Shown here in pieces: positions 55,522-63,632 of a DNA stretch of 64,000 nucleotides (the stretch's first letter is position 1; every line of letters starts with the position of its first letter). The notes below the pieces were generated by a model, which was not told the origin of the DNA, ran no database searches, and was given only the letters and a program-made list of their open reading frames with translations. Source of the stretch: Belliella calami (GTDB taxonomy: Bacteria; Bacteroidota; Bacteroidia; Cytophagales; Cyclobacteriaceae); NCBI RefSeq assembly GCF_022549695.1, contig NZ_JAKZGS010000001.1:124001-188000 (forward strand). The letters are read 5' to 3'. The translations under genes were made by a program, and so were the position numbers.

Positions 55522-58500
55522 ATGTTCAGAGCCTTTCTGATATTTACATTAATCTTATTCATTGGAAACACTAGTTTCCTGAAGGCACAATTCGACCGAG
55601 AATTTGCAACGGAAGTTTCATTCCAAGAAAATGTAAACAATGGCACAAACGCAGTGGATGGACAGCTCGATACATTTGCCAGACTAACTTCGAATTCTGG
55701 CTTGGCCTTGGGAATTGGGGCAAGTGTTGGGATATTGGAAATCAATTTTCCTAATAGTATTCCTGCCAACACAAGCTCTTATATCAAACTTGATTTTGAC
55801 ATTGAAGTCCTTCGGGCGCTCCTAGGGGGGAGCCCTTCTGGACTGGGTACAAATCTTTTACAGAATGACCTATTTGGAAACCATACGCTGGAAATTCAAG
55901 CAAGAAATGGCAATGATATCATATTGTCTGGCAGTACTGCCACACCTGAAAACTTCACTGGTGAGGAACTCAGGGTAATTGTAGATGAAAATGGAGAATT
56001 CTACATCAGTATCAAACCCAGTCAAACTTACCAAAGTATCCGTCTAATCGATCGTTCTAGCGCTCTTTTGGGTTTGGGAATTCAGAATTCGACTGATATT
56101 TTTGGGGTATTTATTGTTCCCCAAAACCAAGATTGCATAGCTCCCCTTTTCACAGGACTCAATTTAAACAACTTCAATTTGGTCAACCTCCTGGGAACGC
56201 AACCAGTTGAGGATCCTGAAAATATATTAAACAATGACCCACTCACTTTTTCAGAATTGAACCTTACAGCTGTCAATCAAGATGCTTCCATTGAGCAATT
56301 TGTAATATTCTCTGACTTTTCACCCGCTGGATCCTATTTCTCTTTGCGATTCAGGTTTGGTGACGACAATATCGGGACTCAAGATTTGTCACGTGTTATC
56401 ATCAAGGCATTTGATAATTCAGAGCAAGTCTCAGAGCAAAGTCTCTCTGACATAGTCAATGCCGAAGCCATCCAAAGACTGCAAAATGGAGAATTTGTCG
56501 ATATACTTTTCCAAATTGATGATCCTGCCAATAAGATTTCGATAAGTTATGAAAGAAACAGTGCAGGACTTGGTGATTTGCCAAGCCTACAGTTAGCCTC
56601 AATTAGTCGAGGACTTCAAAAACCAGAAGCAACTGAAGAACAGCTAGAAATAGAAGTTTGTGAAGGAGAAAACGTACAACTTTCAGCCAATACTGCAGAT
56701 GATCTTTTGCTTCGATGGTATGACGTACCCGAAGGAGGTGCTCCTTTGGCAGAGCTTCAAGTTGACATGCCTTTTACAAGTCCTGAAATCACTGAAAACC
56801 AAATATTCTATGTAGCATCATATGATCCAAATTGCCTTTTGGAATCTGAGCGTGTTGCCATTTCTGTCATTCTCGCTCCCACATTGATGGAAGGAGATAT
56901 TATTGTCATTGGCAATGAAGATGTGACCTGTTTTGGGGATGAAATTCAATTAAGTCCTCAATTAATCGAAGGAGTTACATTTGATGAAAATTTGATCAAT
57001 TATCGCTGGTACTTGGATGCTGCATTGGAAAATGAGATTACAGAAAATCTACAAATTTCAGAAATCAATTTCAGCATCGGAAATGATGGTGTATTGACTA
57101 TTTCCAACCTGAAAGAAGAAGACAACATCTCTACTTTTTACTTGTCTATTCAGATAGATAACCTCTGTGAGGACACTCTCCCTCCTATCCAAGTTCCAGT
57201 GGTTTTTGCAGAAAACTGCCAAGAATTTTCTATCAACAAATCAGTAAGTCAACCAACTGCAATGCCTGGTGAAGTTGTTAACTTTTCAATAACTGTCAAA
57301 AATGAAGGTGTTAGGGATTTGCTTGATCTCGAAATCAGGGATATCCTTTCCAACCAATTGACATTCGTATCAGCCTCTGTACTTGTCCAATTGGCTTCCA
57401 ACAATACCATTATATGGAAGATCCCTACCCTATCTGTGGGACAATCTACCACTTTGACTATAAGCGTAAGGCTAAATGAAGGTTTGGCTTCAGGCACAAT
57501 TATCCCAAACACGGCCGTTGGAAGATTGGAAAATGATATAGAAAATACAAAAGAATCAAATACTGTAGAAATACTGGTTACAGAAGCGGTCATGCCACAG
57601 CTTGAAATCGAAAAAAGTGTAGATGCAGAAGAAGCAACTGTAAATCAAGAATTAACATACACCTTGATTGTAAGAAATACTGGAAACACTACCCTCAACA
57701 ATATAGAAATCATTGATCAAATCCCCCAAAATACAGTTTTCCAAAACGCTGATAACGGCGGAACTTTGACCGGTGAAACCGTAACCTGGGCTATTGAACT
57801 TTTGGAATCAGGGGAGTCTTTAGAGCTTATACTTGTGGTATCAATCGAGGACAATACGCAAGATGGGACTATCATCACAAATCAAGCTCAGGTTCGGAGT
57901 GATGAAATTCCACAAGCTATTCTTTCACAAATTGTCGAAACAAGGGTAATTTCTGATGAAGAACCAGATACTGATACTAATGTGATGATAACCAAAACTT
58001 TGCTAAACAGCAGTGAAGTGTCGGTGGGATCTGTACTCGACTTTTTGATTGAGATCACCAATATTGGAACCGTATCAGCTGAAAACCTATTGGTTCAAGA
58101 CCTACTTTCTGAAGATCTACTACCAATTTCAGCAGATGGTCCTTCCGAGATCGTTGGGCAATTGGTAACATGGAATATTCCAGCATTGGTTCCTGAAGCA
58201 ACCCTCCAGTTTACCCTACAGGCCTTAGTAAGAGAAGATGCACAATTAATTGTAAATTCTGTAGAAGTATCAGGAGACAATTTTGACGAGAAAACTGCAG
58301 AGATCACACCTGTACCTGTCCAAGAAAATGAAGTAAACCCTGAAATAAATTTAGAACTCTCAAAAGCAGTTGAAAAACCTTCTGTCCAAGTCGGTGAGGT
58401 TTTCAGCTATACTTTAACACTCTCCAATCTAGGCGATGATATTTCAGGAGAGACAGGCTTTTTTGTGGTGGATTCACTGCCCGAAGAAGTTGAGTTTTTA

Positions 58501-58983
58501 AGAATCAGAAATCAGGAAATGATGGCAGAATTTGATCCTGCATCCAAGACACTGATTTGGGAAGTTCCATCACTCTTGAGTGGAGAAAGCAAAACTCTCG
58601 AAATTGAAGTCAGGGCATTAGAGGCTTCTTTGGAAGTGGTCAACCGAGCTTTTCTTAAAGATGTGATAGAAGGATCACAACGAATCATTCAGACAGTAGA
58701 AGTCCGACACGAGCAGTTATCGTACAAAATAGCCAATGTAGTCACACCAAACGGTGACGGGAAAAATGACAGCTGGAAAGTTCAAGGCTTGGAAAGCTTC
58801 CTAGATTCTTGGGAGGTAGTAATTTTCAATAGATACGGTATCGAACTTCACAGAGAGTCACAATACACTGACGGCTGGTTTGGTGATGGACTCAATGCAG
58901 GTACCTACTTCTACCAAATTAGAGGTATCAATCAAGAAGGAAGAGAGTTGGTTTTAAGTGGATTTATCACGTTAATCAAATGA
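55522..58983 (+). CDS. Large T9SS type B surface protein with DUF11 repeats
   Basis: This 1153-residue secreted protein has a signal peptide (ending near FLKAQ), a beta-rich N-terminal domain (about 25-370), and an Ig-like CHU_C-associated domain (about 375-455, CEGENVQLSANTADDLLLRWYD). A linker domain is followed by four DUF11-type repeats (about 570-690, 693-805, 815-930 and 935-1060, each with an IEKSVDAEEATVNQELTY- or SKAVEKPSVQVGEVF-like opening and a T(L/W)xIPxL turn). The last ~85 residues (ANVVTPNGDGKNDSW to FITLIK) are a T9SS type B (gliding-motility C-terminal) sorting domain. Such proteins are surface adhesins. It is in line with the peptide exporter and with a PorP/SprF-like gene overlapping its stop by ATGA. 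Confidence 0.9.
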   Translation: MFRAFLIFTLILFIGNTSFLKAQFDREFATEVSFQENVNNGTNAVDGQLDTFARLTSNSGLALGIGASVGILEINFPNSIPANTSSYIKLDFDIEVLRALLGGSPSGLGTNLLQNDLFGNHTLEIQARNGNDIILSGSTATPENFTGEELRVIVDENGEFYISIKPSQTYQSIRLIDRSSALLGLGIQNSTDIFGVFIVPQNQDCIAPLFTGLNLNNFNLVNLLGTQPVEDPENILNNDPLTFSELNLTAVNQDASIEQFVIFSDFSPAGSYFSLRFRFGDDNIGTQDLSRVIIKAFDNSEQVSEQSLSDIVNAEAIQRLQNGEFVDILFQIDDPANKISISYERNSAGLGDLPSLQLASISRGLQKPEATEEQLEIEVCEGENVQLSANTADDLLLRWYDVPEGGAPLAELQVDMPFTSPEITENQIFYVASYDPNCLLESERVAISVILAPTLMEGDIIVIGNEDVTCFGDEIQLSPQLIEGVTFDENLINYRWYLDAALENEITENLQISEINFSIGNDGVLTISNLKEEDNISTFYLSIQIDNLCEDTLPPIQVPVVFAENCQEFSINKSVSQPTAMPGEVVNFSITVKNEGVRDLLDLEIRDILSNQLTFVSASVLVQLASNNTIIWKIPTLSVGQSTTLTISVRLNEGLASGTIIPNTAVGRLENDIENTKESNTVEILVTEAVMPQLEIEKSVDAEEATVNQELTYTLIVRNTGNTTLNNIEIIDQIPQNTVFQNADNGGTLTGETVTWAIELLESGESLELILVVSIEDNTQDGTIITNQAQVRSDEIPQAILSQIVETRVISDEEPDTDTNVMITKTLLNSSEVSVGSVLDFLIEITNIGTVSAENLLVQDLLSEDLLPISADGPSEIVGQLVTWNIPALVPEATLQFTLQALVREDAQLIVNSVEVSGDNFDEKTAEITPVPVQENEVNPEINLELSKAVEKPSVQVGEVFSYTLTLSNLGDDISGETGFFVVDSLPEEVEFLRIRNQEMMAEFDPASKTLIWEVPSLLSGESKTLEIEVRALEASLEVVNRAFLKDVIEGSQRIIQTVEVRHEQLSYKIANVVTPNGDGKNDSWKVQGLESFLDSWEVVIFNRYGIELHRESQYTDGWFGDGLNAGTYFYQIRGINQEGRELVLSGFITLIK

Positions 58984-59957
58984 TAATGACAAAATTAAAA
59001 TTACATATAGCTTTAATTTTTACAATTCTCTGTTTTGGGTTCAACACACAAGCACAACAAATACCGCAGTTCAGTCAATACATGTTCAACCCAGTCTTTA
59101 TCAATCCTGCCTACGCGGGATACAAAGAGCAACTGTACGTTCAGAGTTATTATAGAACCCAATGGGCAGGTATCGAGGGAAGCCCAAAAACCTTGGCGAT
59201 AGCTGCAGATGGTTTTTTGGAGAACAATCAACTTGGTGTGGGGTTTCATGCCATGAATGATCAGCTAGGAGCCAATAGGACCAATTCATTTTATGGGAAT
59301 GTTGCTTATCACCTTCAGCTATCAGAAATCCAGTTTTTGAGTTTTGGTGTTGGTCTGGGCTTTGTAAATTCCTTTTTGGATGGGTCGCTATTGGATGGGA
59401 TAGATCAAGATGACCCAGGAGTTCCCATGGGTGGAGAAAACATTTCCTATCCAGAATTAAAAACCGGTGTGTTTTATTATGATGAAACAGTGTTTTTTGG
59501 ATTGGGGGTTGATAATTTATCTTCTCTGTTTTTTGAGCCGGATCAAGGTGACGTTTTATTGAACAATGCCGTCCAAGCAAATTTATATACTGGATTTTGG
59601 TTTGACTTGAGCAATGAAGTCAGTACAAAAAATACCCTCTTGATTTTGGATGATTTTAAAACTCCTGCCAGGGTAGATATAAGTTCTAGTTTCTTGTTTT
59701 ACGAGCAGCTTTGGCTGGGGTTGACATATCGAACCGCTGTGGATTATGCCAAAAGAACAAATCCGGAAAACATCAGGAGAGGATCAGCCATAGTAGGCAT
59801 GGCGCAAATCTGGTTAACCAATGGTCTTCGGATAGGTTATGCTTATGACCACCAAATCAATGGAATAAGTGTTGGTGCTTTTTCCACTCACGACATTTCA
59901 GTTGGCTTTTTGTTCCCACAGCGGAGACCAAAATCATATTCACCCAAATACTTTTGA
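58980..59957 (+). CDS. PorP/SprF family T9SS membrane protein
   Basis: The 325-residue outer-membrane beta-barrel has a signal peptide (FNTQAQ cleavage). The family entry QFSQYMFNPVFINPAYAGYK and YYRTQWAGIEGSPKTLAIAA are typical PorP/SprF hallmarks, and the final strand is HDISVGFLFPQRRPKS. It starts in the ATGA overlap (ATG 58980; ATG 58986 is an equal alternative), so translation is coupled with the adhesin. SprF-like proteins are needed for secretion or anchoring of the partner type B cargo encoded next door, which identifies the 1153-residue protein as its specific client. Confidence 0.93.
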   Translation: MIMTKLKLHIALIFTILCFGFNTQAQQIPQFSQYMFNPVFINPAYAGYKEQLYVQSYYRTQWAGIEGSPKTLAIAADGFLENNQLGVGFHAMNDQLGANRTNSFYGNVAYHLQLSEIQFLSFGVGLGFVNSFLDGSLLDGIDQDDPGVPMGGENISYPELKTGVFYYDETVFFGLGVDNLSSLFFEPDQGDVLLNNAVQANLYTGFWFDLSNEVSTKNTLLILDDFKTPARVDISSSFLFYEQLWLGLTYRTAVDYAKRTNPENIRRGSAIVGMAQIWLTNGLRIGYAYDHQINGISVGAFSTHDISVGFLFPQRRPKSYSPKYF

Positions 59958-59963
59958 GACAAC

Positions 59964-61889
59964 ATGAAATCAATAAAAATCATAGCTCCACTTATATTTC
60001 TCCTTTGCTTGTCTGGCAATGTCGATGCTCAGGTTTTCCAAACGATGGAAAAACGGAGACTGCAGGAAGCACAGGAAGCTTATCAAAGTGAAGAATATCT
60101 GCGTGCAATTGAACTTTATAAGAAATCCTTGAGTGTAAAAGAAACTAGAGAAGCTGTTCAGGGTTTGGCAATGGCAAATTATCACTTGAAAAATTACGAA
60201 GGTGCGTCGGAAGGTTTTTACTATCTCAAAGAAAAGTATGCACTTTTGGGTGAGGATATTATTCCCTATTTCGAAACCTCAATCAAGCTCAATGATTTTG
60301 CACAAGCAAGGATCATTTACCAATTGAGTAGGTTTTCAAATAGGATACAAATCTCACAAGCTGACCAAGATCGAATGCTTAAAATACTGGACATCAATGA
60401 AAATCCCAAGGCTGACAATACTGTGACTTCCATCGTCCCATTGGAAAACCTCAATTCCAAAAACAGAGATTTCGCTCTGGTATTGAATGGTGATACACAG
60501 TACTTCGTATCAAACAGACCCGAAAAGTTTTTCGAAGGTTCAGCAAATGCTTTTGAGAATCTGACATACAAAGTATATCAAGGAACTTCCGAAATGGGAG
60601 TTGGACAAAGTCCAAAAGTTGTTGAATTTATTGAAAACAAAGAACAGCATGGTGCAATAACATTTTCTGAAGAATTTGTCTTTTATTCAGCAAGTGAAAT
60701 TGAGGTGAAAAAGGGGTTAAAAAGTCTTCTTTCATCAGGAAAAGAGATCACTTATCCAGAAATTTTTGCAAGGGAAATTCGGAAAGATGGTCAATATGGC
60801 CCTGAATTCAAGCTTTGGAAAAGCAATTCTGGCAACTTTGCCATGATCGATCCACATTGGGATTCAGAAAGTCAGATTCTGATTTTCTCTTCTGATATGC
60901 CTGGGGGTTTCGGAGGGCTTGATCTTTATTACATGAAATATTTAGGAAACCAAAAATGGTCGAAACCAACCAATTTGGGAAAAAACGTCAATAGCGACAA
61001 TGATGAGAGAAGTCCTTTTGTGAATGATTCCAAACTCTATTTCTCCAGCAAAGGACATGGCGGCTATGGTGGCTATGATGTCTTTTTTTCCAATATTTCA
61101 CCAAAAGGATATGACCTACCAGAAAACATGCTTTTCCCAATTAATTCATCAGGAGATGATTTGTTTTTCTCAATCATCACAAACACAGCAGAAGAAACAG
61201 CATTTGTGAGTTCCAACAGGAATGGAATTGATGATATTTTTCAAATTATACTTCGCAATAAATCCACTCATAATCTTGAAGTGAGGTTGTTTGACAAGGA
61301 TTACAACACACCGCTTTCAAATATGGAAATAAAGCTTTTCGATGGAAATCAAACAAATGATTTCCAGACTGATAGATCAGGTGAGTTTACGTTGACTACA
61401 AATCAGGAAAACAAAAGAGACTTTGTATGGATCACTTTGCATGGCTATGAACCAATCAAAGCAACCTTACCAACCGATTCTACACCTTTGGAGAAATCAA
61501 ACTTGGGAATGGTCAGGGTGAATGAAAAAAAACAAGTTTTGCTCAATAAAGGGTTCGATTCCTCTGATCAATTGCTTGTGGATGAAAACTTAGAAAAGCT
61601 GGAAAGATTATTCCTTCTCTTGCAGTCCAATCAGGACTTGGCAGTGGAGATTTTCAGCTACACAGACACGAGGGGTTATGCTTATGCAAACAAAAGGAAA
61701 TCAGACAAAAGAGCAGCAGAAATCAAATCCTTTTTGGTCAAAAAGGGAATCGATAAAGAACGAATCCAAACTACAGGTGAGGGTTCAAAAAACCCCATTA
61801 ATGATTGCTTGCCGGGCTTACCCTGCTCGGATGAAGAACATAGTGAAAATGACCGAGTGGAATTTCAAATCTCAAAATCTGAAAAGTAA
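59964..61889 (+). CDS. OmpA family protein with TPR and WD40-like (PD40) repeats
   Basis: The 641-residue envelope protein has a signal peptide (GNVDAQ), TPR-like helices (about 30-140, AYQSEEYLRAIELYKKSL), and PD40 propeller repeats (about 160-425, IDPHWDSESQILIFSSDMPG, then FVNDSKLYFSSKGHGGYGGY, SSNRNG). A carboxypeptidase-regulatory-like domain (about 430-510) and a C-terminal OmpA peptidoglycan-binding domain (about 530-635, FSYTDTRGYAYANKRKSDKR and NDRVEFQI) follow. This is the PorE-like architecture regularly found behind PorP/SprF genes, linking the outer-membrane complex to the cell wall. It lies 6 bp after the PorP/SprF gene and ends the operon. Confidence 0.92.
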   Translation: MKSIKIIAPLIFLLCLSGNVDAQVFQTMEKRRLQEAQEAYQSEEYLRAIELYKKSLSVKETREAVQGLAMANYHLKNYEGASEGFYYLKEKYALLGEDIIPYFETSIKLNDFAQARIIYQLSRFSNRIQISQADQDRMLKILDINENPKADNTVTSIVPLENLNSKNRDFALVLNGDTQYFVSNRPEKFFEGSANAFENLTYKVYQGTSEMGVGQSPKVVEFIENKEQHGAITFSEEFVFYSASEIEVKKGLKSLLSSGKEITYPEIFAREIRKDGQYGPEFKLWKSNSGNFAMIDPHWDSESQILIFSSDMPGGFGGLDLYYMKYLGNQKWSKPTNLGKNVNSDNDERSPFVNDSKLYFSSKGHGGYGGYDVFFSNISPKGYDLPENMLFPINSSGDDLFFSIITNTAEETAFVSSNRNGIDDIFQIILRNKSTHNLEVRLFDKDYNTPLSNMEIKLFDGNQTNDFQTDRSGEFTLTTNQENKRDFVWITLHGYEPIKATLPTDSTPLEKSNLGMVRVNEKKQVLLNKGFDSSDQLLVDENLEKLERLFLLLQSNQDLAVEIFSYTDTRGYAYANKRKSDKRAAEIKSFLVKKGIDKERIQTTGEGSKNPINDCLPGLPCSDEEHSENDRVEFQISKSEK

Positions 61890-61921
61890 CATGAACAGTA
61901 TCATTTAGAAAAATAAAGATA

Positions 61922-62026
61922 TATGATTATCCGCAATGACAATAGTCGACTGTTATCAGACCACAGCTGATTGATTTGAACTTCAAACAATATTATAAAT
62001 GACTAAAGTTGAAAAACGGATAATCA
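61922..62026 (+). repeat. Short palindromic repeat (variant H)
   Basis: The 105-bp copy has ends TATGATTATCCGCAATGAC and AAACGGATAATCA, an inverted repeat, and the inner GACAATAGTC/GACTAAAG segments pair weakly. It is shorter than the other copies and lacks the second CGTCAACAG block. It lies between the OmpA gene and the first response regulator. Confidence 0.75.
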
Positions 62027-62144
62027 CAATAAAGATTTTACCAACTTAAAATCAAGATCTCAAGCTATCTCTTAAAGAAATCAAAAAACACAATCTTTTC
62101 TCAAAACCAATCTAAAATTTCTAAAAAAATAAAAATTGAAAAAA

Positions 62145-62876
62145 ATGAAAAGAAATAGGATTTTACTGATTGAGGAAAATATGATCTTGGCAGAGACCTT
62201 GAGGGAATTGTTGATTTTAAGTGGATTTGAAAACATCAAAATCCTACCAAATGGAAATGGGATTGAGGCGGTATTGGAAGCTTTTGAGCCGGACCTGATT
62301 TTGATGGCTGTGATGCTTCAGGACGAACAAGATGGGATTGAAATTGCCAAAAAAGTAAGATCTATATCTTGTACACCTATAATTTTCATTTCGGCATTGA
62401 ATGATAAAGAGACGGTAGAAAGAGTAAAAGAAGTCAAACCAGAAGCTTTTATATTGAAGCCATTTTGTAAAGAAACGTTGATGATAACGATAGAAATTAT
62501 ACTCAACAACCATTATTCAAGGATCAATTTTCACCAAGAGCTCGCAAGTCAGATTGAAAATTCAATTTTTTATATAAGAGATCGGGGATGGCTAAAAAAG
62601 ATAAATGTTCATGAAATAGATTTTATAAAAACTGAAGGGAACTACACCAAGATAATTGTGAAAGACAGAGAATTTACCCTTCGCTGTTCTACCAAAGACC
62701 TTTTGAGCAACCTTCCCATTGGTATTTTCTTAAGAGTTCACAAATGCTACATCATCAATCTCAAAAATGTCGATGCCATCAACTGCAAAGAGTTGAAAAT
62801 CGGTAATCATCATATTCCGATTGGAAAAAATCATTACTCAGAGATTCAAAGCCACATCACCAAAATCAATTCATAA
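62145..62876 (+). CDS. LytTR response regulator with a degenerate receiver
   Basis: ATG 62145 gives 243 residues (MKRNRILL); a TTG three codons upstream is not needed. The receiver domain (1-120) lacks key residues: Ala55 stands where the phosphoacceptor Asp belongs (DLILMAVML; codon 62307-62309), and the acidic pocket is Glu10-Glu11 rather than Glu-Asp. The Ser in FISALND and the Lys in LKPFCKE remain. A complete LytTR DNA-binding domain follows (about 140-243, WLKKINVHEIDFIKTEGNYT, FLRVHKCYIINL). LytTR proteins often control peptide-pheromone and bacteriocin genes. It cannot be phosphorylated in the usual way, so it may act constitutively or respond to another signal. A paralogue with an intact Asp lies downstream. 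Confidence 0.92.
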   Translation: MKRNRILLIEENMILAETLRELLILSGFENIKILPNGNGIEAVLEAFEPDLILMAVMLQDEQDGIEIAKKVRSISCTPIIFISALNDKETVERVKEVKPEAFILKPFCKETLMITIEIILNNHYSRINFHQELASQIENSIFYIRDRGWLKKINVHEIDFIKTEGNYTKIIVKDREFTLRCSTKDLLSNLPIGIFLRVHKCYIINLKNVDAINCKELKIGNHHIPIGKNHYSEIQSHITKINS

Positions 62877-62896
62877 CTAAATTATTATTTTTACTA

Positions 62897-63030
62897 TAAG
62901 TATCCACAATGTGATACGTTGGCTCAGAAGAGATTTTATGTGATACTGATTTTTGTCACTGGACAACAGTCAACGGAACCTCAAATCATTTATCAAATAT
63001 TCTGTTGATTGGCTACGTGCAAGAAAGCTG
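62897..63030 (+). repeat. Worn palindromic repeat, subfamily 1
   Basis: This matches the reverse complement of 34891-35058: AGTATCCACAATGTGATACG and TTGGCTCAGAAGAG on the left, then CAACGGAACCTCAAATCATT and GATTGGCTACGTGCAAGAAAGC on the right. Several positions, including the outer GCGGATA, have decayed. Its right end adjoins the next repeat. Confidence 0.8.
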
Positions 63031-63183
63031 ATATGATTATCCGCTTGTGTACAAGTACGCATATTAAAACACATAAATCATGCTGATAATCGTCAACAGA
63101 CAACAGCTTACGGTCAACTGCTGATGGATTTAAACTGAATACATTATTTTAAGTGGCTACTTGTATGTAGGCGGATATTCATA
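63031..63183 (+). repeat. Palindromic repeat, subfamily 2, flanked by a short direct repeat
   Basis: This complete copy has left arm ATGATTATCCGCTTGTGTAC and AAGTACGC, right arm GTGGCTACTTGTATG and TAGGCGGATATTCAT. The 9-mer AAAGCTGAT occurs immediately before it and again just after it (one base off the end), as expected for a target-site duplication. It closely resembles the copy at 31421-31561 in reverse. Confidence 0.85.
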
Positions 63184-63279
63184 AAAGCTGATATGCGTAA
63201 GTTATAAATGCGAATCAAATTGATTTTTATTCGTAATTACTTTTAGATCTTCGAAGTCGGAAATAGGCCAAAAAAAGCC

Positions 63280-63307
63280 AAAAAATACCAACTAGTTGGT
63301 ATTTTTT
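63280..63307. promoter_or_regulatory. 28-bp perfect palindrome centred on ACCAACTAGTTGGT
   Basis: Every base from 63280 to 63307 pairs symmetrically about 63293/63294. The core ACCAACTAGTTGGT with A/T flanks fits a dimeric repressor operator; with its T run it could also act as a loop-less terminator-like hairpin. It is 326 bp upstream of the second regulator gene. Confidence 0.6.
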
Positions 63308-63556
63308 AAAGAGCAAATAATAAGTATTTTTGTTTTTAAATAATAGTACATTTCAAGAATCATGTTTTATTAAATAGAATTAAATCAATAATAAATATAC
63401 ATGATCGTGATTTGACTTTACAGAAAAAACATTAAATTATCAGAAATAGCCAACAAACAATCGGTCAAAATTAATTTATCTTCAATAAACATATAGTTTT
63501 TTACCTAAACTATCAAAAAACATCCATTTATAATGTTTTTGATGTCGTTTATTTGT

Positions 63557-63564
63557 TATTTTTG
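63557..63564 (+). promoter_or_regulatory. Candidate -7 box TATTTTTG for the second regulator
   Basis: This is an exact TAnnTTTG match 68 bp before the ATG at 63633. A TTTG at 63538-63541 lies 15 bp upstream, somewhat closer than the usual -33 spacing. Confidence 0.5.
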
Positions 63565-63632
63565 ACCAATTATCACCAGAACAAAAACTTCTTTTTATTT
63601 CACCCAATTCAGGAGTTCAGAATCAAAAAAAA

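Larger units (their letters stand above)
62877..63632. other. Non-coding gap between the two response regulators
   Basis: This 756-bp gap has no credible gene. It holds two palindromic repeats in a row (62897-63030 and 63031-63183), a 28-bp perfect palindrome (63280-63307) and a candidate promoter box (63557-63564). Confidence 0.6.

Noticed and set aside
59101-59580. 159-residue antisense frame within the PorP/SprF-like gene
   Set aside because: It is opposite conserved barrel strands, with no start context or domain.
31421-63183. CRISPR array
   Set aside because: The repeats are long, palindromic, few and dispersed over 32 kb, with no regular spacers and no cas genes.
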